64,000 nt of DNA. It comes from Halictus rubicundus. Taxonomy: Eukaryota; Arthropoda; Insecta; Hymenoptera; Halictidae. Where the stretch lies: assembly GCF_050948215.1 (NCBI RefSeq), contig NC_135151.1, forward strand, positions 5,930,220 to 5,994,219. The letters run 5' to 3'. A program made the translations under genes and the position numbers. Position 1 is the stretch's first letter; each line of letters begins with the position of its first letter. The notes under the pieces were generated by a model. The model saw only the letters and a program-made list of their open reading frames with translations, was not told where the DNA came from and did not search any database. Of this stretch, positions 12,255 to 24,200 are shown in pieces.

Positions 12255-13010
12255 TCCACATGAATATTCTTCAGTTTCCTAATATTGAACAATAAAAAAA
12301 AACACGTTAGACTTGTTGGAAGTACACTTTTAAACAAGTTTAAACGTTTAGAACCGACGACTCTCCATTGTTTAGGAAATTAATGATTTTTCTTATTAGA
12401 ATTGTTGGCAAACTATTATATCTCGTACTATCTGAACATGGATTACAGAAGAGATATGAGATTACAATAAAAATCTTGTTTCGAATTGCTATTTCCTGTC
12501 GCTGAATTCTTCGATCTGGACCACTGATTGAATTTGTGGATTGTGCTTCGAAGTTTTAGATCAGAATTTTTAATTCAATGGAACTGTAGGGATACTCGCA
12601 AGTTGGCGTTATTTTTCTGTTGAACGAAATAGTTCATTGAAAGCCTGAGTAGGTAATGTACATCGCCGATTGCCGATTCCAGGCGAGTTCGCGCGATGAA
12701 ACGACCACGCGCTCGACTCTGCTCGCAGGTAGAACTTTCTAGTATTTGGGCTCACTAAATATAGCGCGAGTTTGCTATAAATCCCAGACTCCCGGACTTG
12801 CCGAAACTCCGGCGGCTTGTCTCGCTACGGTTTCCCTCGAACAGGCCGATTTTTTCGCGAACTGACCAAACACGTTCCATCAAATAAAATTTGCCAGTGT
12901 CAGGAGAAGTAGAAACGGCCCACCACGCGCAGACAAATCGCGTACGTGTTTCGGTAGTAGCAAACATATTAGTTACATTTATAACAAAAATTCCATAAAA
13001 TTCAAATGTA
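12255..13010. other. Non-coding stretch, nothing recognised
   Basis: AT-rich at first, GC-richer from 12660 to 12940. No recognisable coding sequence or repeat family. Confidence 0.5.
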
Positions 13011-13261
13011 TTAACCATCTGCCCCCGAATGGTGACTCTGAGGCATCACTAAAAATTGTTAAATGATTATTTAGAATATTTTTTACATTACCGAATATGC
13101 TTGCATTGTATGAACTACGAAATATTTAAGTATTGCACGAATAAATTCGGTCAATTTCATACGCATAAAATGAAGACAATCGCGTAGAATGAAAATATTC
13201 TCGACCGGAAGAAATATGTGGTTTTGAGTTGAAATAGCTTCGAGTGCAGCGTGAGTGTTAA
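13011..13261 (+). mobile_element. piggyBac-type MITE, family TTAACCCTTTGCACTCG, copy 2 (diverged)
   Basis: Left TTAACCATCTGCCCCCGAA, right TTCGAGTGCAGCGTGAGTGTTAA. The interior (GGTGACTCTGAGGCATCAC) follows the family in the same orientation as copy 1. Its right TTAA is shared with copy 3. Confidence 0.8.
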
Positions 13262-13506
13262 CCCTTTGCACTCGGCGCTATTTTCATTCTAAAACTAAAT
13301 TTTTCTTCCGTCTTGGAATATTTTCATTTTATTCGTACGAAACTGATCCGATTTCCACATATAATATTTAAATGTTTAGTAATCTATTAAGTAAAAATTT
13401 TGTAATGTAACAAATATTTTGTAATATTTTTTGTAATTTCTTTGAAATAATGCCACAACAATTTCTAGTGGTGCTGTAGAGTCACCACTCGAGTGCAAAG
13501 GGTTAA
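13258..13506 (-). mobile_element. piggyBac-type MITE, family TTAACCCTTTGCACTCG, copy 3 (inverted)
   Basis: Starts TTAACCCTTTGCACTCGGCG and ends CGAGTGCAAAGGGTTAA; 249 bp. It is the reverse orientation of the copy at 30691 and very close to it in sequence, so both look young. It abuts copy 2 through a single TTAA. Confidence 0.88.
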
Positions 13507-14279
13507 TAACAAAATTAAATTAGCCAGGATGCGGAGAAGTACATACAGCCAGCCAAATTGATTAGCATGAAGAAATTCGATTGTGTCTCCGGACACGTGG
13601 GGCTCAATCGGTCCAGTGACGATTCCGGTTGCGACACAGGACTAATAAGGCGTCCTTTGATCAAGGGTTCGGGTCTTCCCGGCAATCTGGCCAGCCGCGT
13701 TACGATTCCACCCGGATATTCGAGGCTTGGATCTTGATCCACGTTTCGGTGTGTCTCGCGAATGCTAAATGGGCGTTCCAGGACGGAGGAAAACAACGAA
13801 CGGCTTTTAACTGTCGACAGGCTTTTCCGAAACTTTCGTTTCGGTGCTCTCGCGGGGGAGGGTGACGTAGTTCTTCGCGGCTCGAGTACAGCCTTAAATG
13901 TTAACGAGGCAAGAAACGGGGAACTACTTCTCGTCCCGCGGCTATAAATATTTATCGCTTTCAGCGCGAACTCTCGATCGTCGAAGGCGTCACCGGTGCC
14001 AGATTGCTGGTCTCGCGAACCTTCAGAATATTCACGGGAAGCGTCGATCGACCGGCTTCTTTCGATGGCCCTCGTTCGAACACCGCTGGACCAAGAGGGC
14101 CGAGGGTCCCGCGCCCTTTTGTCGACGATCTTCCACTTTTCTTTGTTGTTGCGGTTCTTGACCCCGGACGATGCTCGCTGCAACAAACAGTCCATGTTAC
14201 CGAGTTCAGTTTAGTCTCGGCATCAATGGTCCTGAAAAGGATTTTTAATTCCATTGTGCTTTATTACATACTTACTATT
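13507..14279. other. Non-coding GC-richer stretch
   Basis: 13550-14230 is GC-richer and gives many overlapping ORFs on both strands (largest 226 codons, minus strand 13515-14195). That ORF is low in hydrophobic blocks, rich in Ser/Arg and lacks any motif I know. Treated as a chance ORF. Confidence 0.45.
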
Positions 14280-14380
14280 ACACAGGATGTCCGAAAACTC
14301 AGTCAACTCCGTGAAATGGGTGGTTCCTGAGGTCATTTGAAGCAACATTTTCCTTTGCAAAAATGTCCGTCTCGGCTTTG

Positions 14381-14601
14381 TTAACATTAGGTTTACGGAG
14401 CACTATAAGTGACTATTTTATATTACGTTATAAAGTAAACAAGAATGTGCTGTCCAAATTTTTAGCAATTTTTTTTTTTAATAATATACACAAAGAAATA
14501 AATTTGTTGAATAATTTCTCATGGATGTATCTTTAGAGACTTAACAATTGTAAATTAAAAATATTAGAACCCGTCATTTTGACGGGTCCCGTAAACTTAT
14601 A
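14381..14601. mobile_element. Short inverted-repeat element nested in the 14.3-kb transposon
   Basis: Begins TTAACATTAGGTTTACGGAG and ends with complementary CCCGTAAACTTATAA. A small hairpin GACCCGTCATTTTGACGGGTC-like sequence lies near the right end. The family is uncertain; the ends resemble the TTAACACTAAACC type. Confidence 0.45.
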
Positions 14602-14727
14602 AACATGCGTAATGCCCTTCCTAAACTGTTCAGAAAAATCTTGCGCAGGACCAGTGTCGTTCTTAGACTTGTCAATTTAAAAATCACGGTTACCAATACG
14701 TGTGTTTTTAATAATCATATTTAAACT

Positions 14728-14942
14728 AATCACTAGACTCCGGAATATTGTGCAAAATAAAAGTTGGCTGCTGCTATTGCAATGGACAGGAGCCAGACAG
14801 ATAGTGGATTCTTGCTTTAATCATTTTAACAAGTTGAAAATAATAAGTTGGTGTTTTTGAATTATTTTAATCTCTTTACTGTTTTAAAGTGCACCTACTC
14901 ACTTTTGCTACGAATGTGCATGACATTCGCAGTCTGGTGACC
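14728..14942 (+). mobile_element. MITE, family ACTAGACTGCGGATTTTTATGC, copy nested in a transposon
   Basis: Left cactagactccggaatattg tgcaaaataaaa; right gtgcatgacattcgcagtctggtg. This is the same layout as the copies at 38183, 38373, 39967, 48061 and 49074, but more diverged. It sits inside the 14282-15487 element. Confidence 0.65.
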
Positions 14943-15487
14943 ACGTTAACTGATTGTTGTGATTTTTGGTTCAATGCAAGCGATATTGCAATTGTTATTA
15001 GTACATAGCTATGCGTTGGCAAATGTGAACAGAGAGCGTGAGCGTGGACAAATTTCAGGGCATCTGTGCGAAATAAACATACGATTAATTTATCGATAAG
15101 ACAGTGAAAGTGGAAGTCAGGTTCATTGACCTGACCGTATGTCCCTTAGTTATCGGCATTGCCGCATACCTGAAGTCAGCTGTGAAGTTCAACCCGAATG
15201 GCCCAGTGACACGCATTTCGAAGCAGCAAGTGCATTTACGGCTGACAAAGCGAATTCTAATTATTATAAATTAATTTCTGTTCCTTCTGTTGTTCACTCT
15301 TTCTTCCATCTCGCGACTCTCTCCGCCATCGCGCGCCGTTCTGCGCTCTGATTGGTCCGTGTTTTTCGTTAATACATAACTCCTCAACAAAGTCCAGGCG
15401 GACATTTTTCCAAAGGATAATGTCGCTTCAAATGACCTCAGGAACCACCCATTTCACGGAATTGATTTAATTTTGGGACACCCTGTA

Positions 15488-15937
15488 TACAGGGTGAGTC
15501 AGTAGGAACTACTATCTAACTCGAAATCTATTGGTTCTATCAAAAACTTTTGAATAAACTAAGTAGCATTTTAGGGGACGCATTAAACGTGTGCAATTTG
15601 ATTTTTTATATCGCTTTTTTCTCTGACATCAAGGTAACCTTGAGTATTTTCAGAGGTTTCTCAAGATCAATTCAAGGTTACCATGTTACAGGTCGCTGAA
15701 TTCGTCCTTCCATTGGTAACAGCGTGGTATTGAAACAAGGTTGCATTGACTTTGAAAAGCCTCAAGGTCACCTTGATATCTCGGAAAAAATGAGATATAG
15801 AAAAATCATATTGTACTCATTCGACGCTTAAAATGCTACATAATCGAGTAAAAACTTTTTTGATACAACGATTGTTATAGAACCGTTTAGATATCGAGTT
15901 ATTTCAGATAGTCGTTGTTACTCACCCTGTATATACA
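15488..15937. mobile_element. TA-flanked MITE, ~445 bp, long imperfect inverted ends
   Basis: Left TACAGGGTGAGTCAGTAGGA; right GTTACTCACCCTGTATA. The inverted similarity continues inwards through acttttgaataaactaagtagcattttagg versus its complement, and TCAAGGTAACCTTGAG versus CTCAAGGTCACCTTGA. It directly abuts the preceding transposon through TATA. Confidence 0.85.
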
Positions 15938-16509
15938 ATATATTTATCCAATTTCAACCTCGCAGTCATGAAATAGGAATTGGTTTACTATTCCCTATCT
16001 CTTATACAATAATTATGTATCCTCATACTTCGTTATCAACGCAGTACACGATTGATTGCTGTCGATTACGTCGTGGGTTCCTCGAAAGGAATTTCTTTTA
16101 GACCCACCCACATTGTTATTGCTCTAACCTTTTAATAAGATAGCTTTGCACTTACGAACACGCTTGTAAAAATGTGCCGTAAGACAAATTGAAATTGACG
16201 TAACGAAGATTGTCCTGCAATCGATATGAATACAATATACATAGTTTGCATCAGAGTGGATTGATTGTGATATGATAAAACTTGTTGGATTAAGGGGAAT
16301 GTGAAAGGTTCCTAAACGAGTTCATTCGTCATATCCTGTTCAAAGATTAATACTGTTACGACTATGTAATTATCTCTTAATAAGTCGTTCCATCAATATT
16401 TTAAAATTGCTTTCACATATGAGAAACGCAAAAGAAAATTGTCACTAATGTACACGTCTCTCTTTTCTCAGTATTAACACATTTCTTTTTAATTTTTAGC
16501 CTCAATCTA
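15938..16509. other. Non-coding stretch, nothing recognised
   Basis: AT-rich intergenic sequence without an ORF or repeat family that I could recognise. Confidence 0.5.
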
Positions 16510-17118
16510 TACAGAGTGTTTCAATTAATGTGGACATCTAAATTCCAGTCCCATTTACTGTCGAATAAACAAACTGTTCAAGACATAAATACACCGTTTC
16601 ACAATTGTATTTATTACATAATTTCACTGGACAGGCATATCGGGTGAGAAGGATTCTCTCTCAAGGTCATCTGTTTAGGCAATTTCAAGGTCACCGATAT
16701 ATTTTTGAATAGTATCCTATATTTTTTCTTAGATGTCCTTATGGAGCATTCAAGGACGAATCCAACAACTATAATAACCATACTATTTCGAGATATTTGT
16801 GTTTGAAAGACTTTCAAGTACCCTATCTTTCAGACAAACATTTCGAGAGTTAAATTATCACTCTGGTATAGTTATTATACTCTTTGCATTCGTCTTTCTA
16901 TTCTCCATAAGCACATTCGAACAAAAACACAAGGTTCCAATCAAAATCATGCCCGTGACCTTGAAATCTTCTACAATGATGACCTTGAGAAAAACTGTTT
17001 GCTCCCTTTACACGCAACCCTTAAAACAGTACAACTTTACTCTAAGAAATGTCTTCATACAGCGAACACAAATAAAACCAAACATTTACACGATCTCCCT
17101 AATCTGATACACTTTGTA
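16510..17118. mobile_element. TA-flanked foldback/MITE, ~605 bp
   Basis: Ends TACAGAGTGT / ACACTTTGTA. Internal arms pair: CTCAAGGTCATCTG...ATTTCAAGGTCACCG at the left, and its complement CGTGACCTTGAAATC...GATGACCTTGAG at the right. The AGGTCA-rich interior resembles that of the element at 15488, so the two may be related. Confidence 0.65.
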
Positions 17119-17394
17119 TGTCACGCAACATTTTAGCAAATTTTCCAAAGATTCTCGATACACCGTTTCACAGCCTGGAGCATTGTACCGAGACAGTGTC
17201 AAGAGACAATTCCGACTCGTTTAACCCCCTTATTTCGATAACAATAAGAGTCGCAATGCTCCTCGCAACTTGAGGCACAGTTTTCCTCCGCGGCAGGTTT
17301 TCTCGGTGACGACGGAAAACAGACGGAAAAGCGGTCTATCGTCAGGATAACGAGACTAATATCGACCGGCGTCGCGTTGCAGCGGGTGTCCATA
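17119..17394. other. Non-coding sequence before the GC-rich promoter region
   Basis: Nothing recognised. Composition shifts towards GC from about 17260. Confidence 0.4.
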
Positions 17395-17954
17395 TTGGTT
17401 CCGAAGGGAAGCGAAGCGGAGCGTGAAGCGTAGAGCGTAGAGACAAAAGCCCCCTCTCTTTCTCTCTCTCTCTCTCTCTCTCACTCCGCGCGCGCGGAAT
17501 CTCGATGACAACGCGGATAATAACGATGTTGCGTGTAATGTTTAGGTCACGGAGGGAGGTTCGAAAGAGCCCAGTGCCGTAGCATGCCGGCGAGCTGCAG
17601 CGGGTGGTGGGGCGTCTCTGAGAGAGCGCGTCGAACGGCGTCGTCGTCGTCGTCGTCAGACGTCTGCACGGGCGTCTGCGTGCAGGCCAGGCAGCAGGGT
17701 CCAGAGGAGCGTGGTTACGCGTGCAGAACCGGAAGAGGAGTCGGCGGCGGAGGCGAGGCACCGATCAGACAGGACGGTGAAGGGAGAGGAGGAGGAGGCG
17801 GAGGCTTTGCAGGCGGAGGAATAGAAGGTGGTGGGGGCGGAGGAGGCGGCGTCGGTGTAGGTAAGCGAAAGCGGAGGAGAAGGGGGAGGAGAAGAAGAAG
17901 AGGTGAACTGGGAGCGGTAAGCACGGGACCGATCGCGGCGAGGAGCAGCGACCG
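17395..17954 (+). promoter_or_regulatory. Ca-alpha1D: CpG-rich probable promoter / 5' untranslated region of Ca-alpha1D
   Basis: GC- and CpG-rich compared with the AT-rich surroundings. Contains a CT microsatellite at about 17457-17482, GTC/CGT and GGC/GGA runs (17640-17890), and possible splice donors (ggtaagc at about 17860 and 17917). An open frame from an ATG at 17584 ends in TGA at 17956-17958, overlapping the channel ATG. No TATA box or transcription start could be fixed, so the extent is inferred. Confidence 0.45.
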
Positions 17955-18265
17955 ATGAGCGCGGGGGGGGATGGGGGCTCATTGTTGGGCCCCCCTGGGC
18001 TGTCGGGGGGCCAGCCGACTGCCGCGACCCCCCCCATCCTCGGGCAGCACCGGAACTCCCAAACTGCCCAGGACGGACAGCCGACGACTGCGCAGTCGCA
18101 GACAGGACAAAATACCGGGACCAGCCAAGGTGCCGCGAAGTCCGCCCCTAAGAGGCCGGCTCGAAGGGGCGGCAAACCACCGCCGGACAGACCCGTCAGG
18201 GCACTGTTCTGTCTACCCCTCAAGAATCCCGTGCGCAAGATGTGCATCGACGTCGTCGAGTGGAA
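17955..18265 (+). CDS. Ca-alpha1D: Ca-alpha1D exon 1: start codon and cytosolic N-terminus (residues 1-104)
   Basis: Begins MSAGGDGGSL and runs through a Gly/Gln/Thr/Pro-rich low-complexity stretch, then a basic patch (KRPARRGGK), then the conserved block RPVRALFCLPLKNPVRKMCI leading to the first membrane segment. The ATG at 17955 is chosen because the same frame is closed upstream by TGA at 17904-17906 and no splice-acceptor-like tract lies between. The exon ends at AA before gtatcc (phase 2), and the lysine codon is completed in exon 2. Without splicing the frame runs on to 18584 as intronic nonsense. Confidence 0.88.
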
Positions 18266-21200
18266 GTATCCTTTTCGGAATTATTTCTTCGACACACCCT
18301 TCCACATTCCCTCTATTTTTTCTTCATCCCCTCCAATTCTTCTACATCCCCCTCTCAGTGTTCCTATGTTCCATCTAGTTCGTTTACATATTCTACATCC
18401 TAGGTTCTTCTACATCCGCTCCAGTTATTTCACATCCCTTCTACTTCTCCCACCATCGAACCAACCAAGCTGCCTTTCTCCACCAATTAACATCCGCGTA
18501 CCTCCATTTAGGTCTTCTTCAGTTCATTCCAAAAAACAGGGAAAGGGAAATAGAGCTATTTCACTAGCCCCGCCATTTTTTTAACTATGCCAGTTCAATA
18601 CAGTAGTGGAAGTGATTCAGGTGGCCCGCGGACCACGGAGTCAACTATGAATTAAACTAGTAAAAGTAAGATCCAAATTGTTTCAATTAACACGTTGAAT
18701 GCCACGTCACCCGTATGTGGGTGACAGAATTATTTGTGCAGGTTTTAAAATGAATTTTCACGTTGATATATTCATCGTGCTGAACTTGATTAGGATCTGT
18801 AACATGCAAGAAAGTTGGAGGATTACTCAGTATCACACATTTAATTTTTTGCAATTTTTATTTCATTAAATAATTTACTTTGATTTTATGGAATTTTTGG
18901 GATTTCTAGTTCGGCGTTCGAAGTGTTCATTAATTAATTTCATCAAAATATATTTACGAGAAAACATCAATTTTCATGTTAAAATCAATACGTGAACGCA
19001 TTGCAAACGAACAGTTGAACGTTAGAACAACACGCTACTCAAATATACTTTGGAGAGTTCACATAACAATTCCTAAGATAAATTTTGACGTGGGAACTGT
19101 ATCAACAAATGACTCACTGTGCACGTGTATGGAAATCATTGGCTACCATCCACGAGAACGATCGGACCGTCTTTCTTTTATGATTGAACGCGACGTTCTT
19201 TCTCTTCGAGCAATGCGGAATCGAAGCTTCCTTCTCTTTATTTATTTCTGCGAGAAAAGTTTTTACGGTTTGCATCTAAGAGGTCTTAAGTATCCTGGGA
19301 ACCGAGCGCATCGGTTCTCAACGAAGAGACCGGAGGAAAAGTTGAAGAGAAGTTCGCTAGGCCGGGACGAGGCCGGCCTGATACGATTCCTCCTGTTATT
19401 TTCATTTTCCTTAACCAGAGAAATTCTCATCGACGCAACTTTCCAGACCTTTCGAGTGGCTTATTCTCGTGACGATATTCGCGAACTGCGTCGCCCTGGC
19501 AGTCTACACTCCCTACCCGTTCGGCGATTCTAATCTGACCAACCAGTATTTGGTAAGTACCAAATCTTCTATTTCAAGATTCTTCCAGGAACTGTCGAAC
19601 AAATCCAACGTATACAAGGAGTTCATTTGAAAACTTTCCAGCCGAATATCTCGAAAAGTATGGAAGATATTAAAAAAGTGTAAAATACGTGTCCAAGGAT
19701 TTCGAGGGGGGTAGTATCAGTTTTTTATTTGGGCGGCGTTTTTAAGGTCATTTGAAGGTCAACTTGGTTTTTCAAATGGAAACCTATATTTTTTATTATG
19801 GGATCGTATCGTGCGTAAAAAGACCAGCGATTTTCGTAGGATACTTTTTCTATTTAAAATTTATTATTTTTATTTAAAGAGAAGTAGAGCGAGTCATACT
19901 TATACTGCGAGACAGTTTGTAATTTCCTATAACTATAACAAATTTTCAAAATGCTCTCCGTTGTTTTCTAAACAATAATACAGACGATTCTCAAATTCTG
20001 AATCAACATTTTTGAAGGCATCTGTTGGAATAGCTCTACATTCCTGTACAATTCTGCGACGCAAATCGTCGACGCTTTCTGGTTGTGTTTTATAAACAAC
20101 AGACTTTAAGTGTCCCCACAAAAAGAAGTCGACTGGAGTTAGATCTGGTGATTTTGGTGGCCACTCAATAACACCTCTTCTACCGATCCATCTTAGTGGG
20201 AATCGATTGTTTAACCACTGGCGAACTGGTAACGTGTAATGTGGGGGAGCACCATCATGTTGGATGTACAAAAGTTCTTCATTTAACAAAAATTTTCATC
20301 TCTTTGGTTTTCAAGACTTCTGTTATAAGTGGATCAATGATGTCGTCCAGTAAATTTATATACAGATTGCCATTCAAATTCGGTTGGAAAAACAGAGGAC
20401 CTATAATAGCATTTCCAAAAATGCCTGCTCAAACATTTATTTTTTCCAGCCATTGAGTATTACTTTCTCTAATAAGTTGTGGATTTTCGTCACTCCAATA
20501 ACGACAGTTATGACGATTTACAGCATCGTTTAAGGAAAAAGTGCATTCGTCACTAAAACAAATGTTTTTAATTAGATTAGGAGTGACGTTGATCATATTT
20601 GTTAATTCCTCACAAAACTCAATCCGCCTGTCAAAGTCATCTTTCAATAACTTTTGATGCAACTGCATTTTATAAGGATGAAACTTGTTATGTTTAAGTA
20701 ATTTGTGCACAGATCCCACGGATACACCAGTTACCATTGAAACTTGTCGAATTGAACTAGTAGGATTCACAGTAAACTGTTCTATAATTCCGATTTGATC
20801 AGTTTCTTTTATGAATTTTGGCTGGTTTCTTTTTGTCACTGAATCTGTTTCTTTAAACTTTGCAACTAATTTTAACACGTATGTACGTATGCGAAACATG
20901 TGTATCAGGATGTCTCTCATTAAACCTATCAGCAGTTCAACGAGCACACTCATCAGCTTCATATATAAAAATTATTTCTACTCCTTCTTCTAAAGAATAC
21001 ACCATTTTATACAATTAATTGTACTACTATGTAGTATCTCTTATTACGATAACACTTGGCTAAATAGTACAATCTTCTATTGAAAGACAGACAACAGAAA
21101 CAAAAGATCAATAGAGGACAATTTTGTTTTCAAACGGTGCGTGCTAGTGCAACTGGAAAACATCAACGATTTGCGTCAAAGAATTTTACACAATAATATG

Positions 21201-24200
21201 CCTCGCTCTACTTCTCTTTAAATATCTCCGAAATTAGTGCGCAGACAAAAAAAAGTATCCTACGAAAATTGCTGATCTTTTTCCATTTGAAAAATCACAG
21301 TTGACTTTCAAATGACCTTGAAAACGCCACCCAAATAAAAAATTTATACTGCCTCCTTCTTTCCCTCTCGAAATCTCCCATGAACACCCTGTATAAGCGT
21401 TCCTTGAAAAATGATCAAAATGAAAGCGAGCTTGACGTTTCAATACAGTTTCAAATACGTGAAAATCTAATCTTGAATTATGAAAATCTAATTCAGTGCA
21501 CTGGTGAGCCGTGATTTAAAAGTAGAACGTAAAGATTCCATTTATTGTTGGTATCTGCCTGTCTTGCAGAACAACCAACGAGGTCCCTTAAAATTTGAGG
21601 AACTGCAATGAAGTTTCCCGTCGTAAGAAAAGTTTAAGGAACGCCGTCCTATTGTATCAATCTCACGTACCAGTTCCGCAGACAAGACGCAACGAGCGCG
21701 GGAAATATTCTTCCCCTTTCTCTTCGCGAAAATTGAAGTTGCAAAGACTTCGGAGTCTATTCGGGTCATTCGGGAGTCTGAAACTGAAATTCGATTCCTA
21801 ATGGCGTCGCTTTAACGCTGGAAGCACGTAAACTGGTGGCCCGCGTACTCTTCTACGAATTGAATCTCGATTTCATCGGCGTGCAAATAAGACGGTTTGA
21901 TCCTTAAGTGGACTATTCGAACTGCCACGGCCTGTGCAATTTTACGTTAAAAATTGCTTACCCTCAAAAATAAGTGTTTTGACCGAAGCCTGTTCAAAAA
22001 TATGTGAAAGAAAATCGAGGGGTAAGGTTTTCAGTGGATTTGGGTATACTAGGAACTGCCTGGCATAATCGTGTTTCTAATTTGATATCTAGTTACCAAG
22101 TCGTGAAAGGTCAATATTGAACATACTCATTGAGTTGGCTACATTATCCAAGATCATTCCGAAATCCTCTGAAGGGCGAAGAATTTCACACAGGAGTATC
22201 GCGCTCTCGATGACTGGGAAAGAGAAAGTTGGAAATTCTGTTATTTGCTGACTTAAACGTCGTTCTAAAACGTTGTGCGCGGGGGTGTGAAATTCTCCGA
22301 CAAGAACCGCACAAGCCCAACGCCAATTAGTGGGTTCTGCCACCAGTTAGTTGTCTATCCACTCCCGCCACGATTCAGCTGACACGTGACCGCAGCTCGT
22401 GCAATAGTTGATTGATAAACATAAAGGCGTGGAGATATCTCGAACCTGCAAAGACTCGAAGCGGTTTTATTCGTCGCAAAAGCGTCTCGCAACCGAGCCC
22501 CGGATCTCAAATGGAAGTTAGGGGATTCCGGTCGCGTATAATTCTACTACGAACGACGTAGAATACGTCCACACGAGAATCCATGAAGGGATCAGAGCGT
22601 GAGATCTTCCCGTCGACGAAAGTAGAACACTAGACGGAAACACGGGGGGTGGGAACTGTCCGCTCGTCACCCCCCGATCATTGTACGCGAGCCTAAACTC
22701 CTGGGACGAGACCCGGTTAGATTCCATCTGGTCGAATGATAGTGGAAGCCTTGTGCTTCTCTGTTTTCCCCGTGCCTTGTCCTCCAAGGGTCGGCACACG
22801 CTGTGAACTTCGACCGAAAATTTTCGATCGAGGCCAAGAATAGACGGGCGCGCGTTGCGAAGGAAGATTCCGTTCATCGAACCGTCCCCGGGCTATCGAT
22901 AAACAAACCGTGTGTCCGACTGACGGAGTCGACGGCATGAAATTTATTCGAGCTGAAACTTCGATAATTGTTCAATCTTGCTGACACCGTCTTGCACCGC
23001 GGCCTCGCCATTAACGGCAATGATAGCACCGGGAATGCCGCTGGTAGTACAATCTGCAGTATAGCGCAGGAGTTTCTTGGAAATGCAGGACTCATTTTGA
23101 ACAGTGGTTGTAGATATTATTGTATGGGGTTGGTTATACACCTAACTTGTCCAGATACGGAGAAGTAGACGGCTATACTACTATTACAAGAAGCGAGAAT
23201 GATACTTTAAGATCTTATTAAAAGAAGATGTACGTTTCAGCTAAAAATGTGCCACAAACAAACGACTTCGTATAAAACACTGTAATCAATACAGCGTGCA
23301 GTAGAGGGTTCGCACTAACTATACCAATTGGTAAAATAGCGATACCCACAACTGGCACACCTGAAAAAAATTCAAGATCACAGTCTGACCACTGCTTCTC
23401 ATTTCACTTAAAGAATCGTAACGATTGTAGGAAACGTACTAGATCTAAAAATGTGTCACGAATAAACGACTTCACAGAAATCAATACAATTAATAGAGAA
23501 TATAGTAGTGGGATCTTACTAACTATACCAATTGGTAAAATAGCGATACCCACAGCTGGCACGTCTGAAAAAATTCAGGACCACAGTCTGACCACTGCAT
23601 CTCATTTCACTTAAAGAATCGTAACGATTGTAGGAAACGTACTAGATCTAAAAATGTGTCACGAATAAACGACTTCACAGAAATCAATACAATTAATACA
23701 GAATATAATAGAGGGTTCGCACTAACTATACCAATTCGTAAAATAGCGATACCCACAACTGGCACACCTGAAAAAAATTCAGGACCACAGTCTGACCACT
23801 GCATCTCATTTCACTTAAAGAATCGTAACGATTGTAGGAAACGTACTAGATCTAAAAATGTGTCACGAATAAACGACTTCACAGAAATCAATACAATTAA
23901 TACAGAATATAGTAGAGGAATCTTACTAACTATACCAATTGGTAAAATAGCGATACCACAGCTGGCACGTCTGAAAAAATTCAGGACCACAGTCTGACCA
24001 CTGCATCTCATTTCACTTAAAGAATCGTAACGATTGTAGGAAACGTACTAGATCTAAAAATGTGTCACGAATAAACGACTTCACAGAAATCAGTACAATT
24101 AATACAGAATATAGTAGAGGGATCTTACTAATTATACCAATTGGTAAAATAGCGATACCACAACTGGCACGTCTGAAACAATTCAGGACCACAGTCTGAC

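Larger units (their letters stand above)
14282..15487. mobile_element. TA-flanked DNA transposon remnant, ~1.2 kb, ~110-bp inverted ends
   Basis: Left CAGGATGTCCGAAAACTCAG ... GAAATGGGTGGTTCCTGAGG; right end is the complement (CCTCAGGAACCACCCATTTC ... GGGACACCCTG) followed by TATA. The ends extend to CAAAAATGTCCG/CGGACATTTTTCC. The interior holds no transposase ORF and carries nested elements at 14381 and 14728. Confidence 0.85.

Noticed and set aside
13515..14195. 226-codon minus-strand ORF
   Set aside because: It lies in GC-richer DNA where overlapping ORFs occur in several frames on both strands, is Ser/Arg-rich, and shows no motif, splice pattern or neighbour support.
17584..18247. Several 100-160 codon ORFs on both strands around exon 1
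   Set aside because: Shadows of the GC-rich first exon and its upstream region; only the frame from 17955 carries conserved channel sequence (the uORF is reported separately as tentative).
22874..23141. Overlapping minus-strand ORFs in intron 2, one with TTSGIPGAIIAVNGEAAVQD
   Set aside because: Looks less random than its neighbours but I recognise no family, and no splice or start context supports it.
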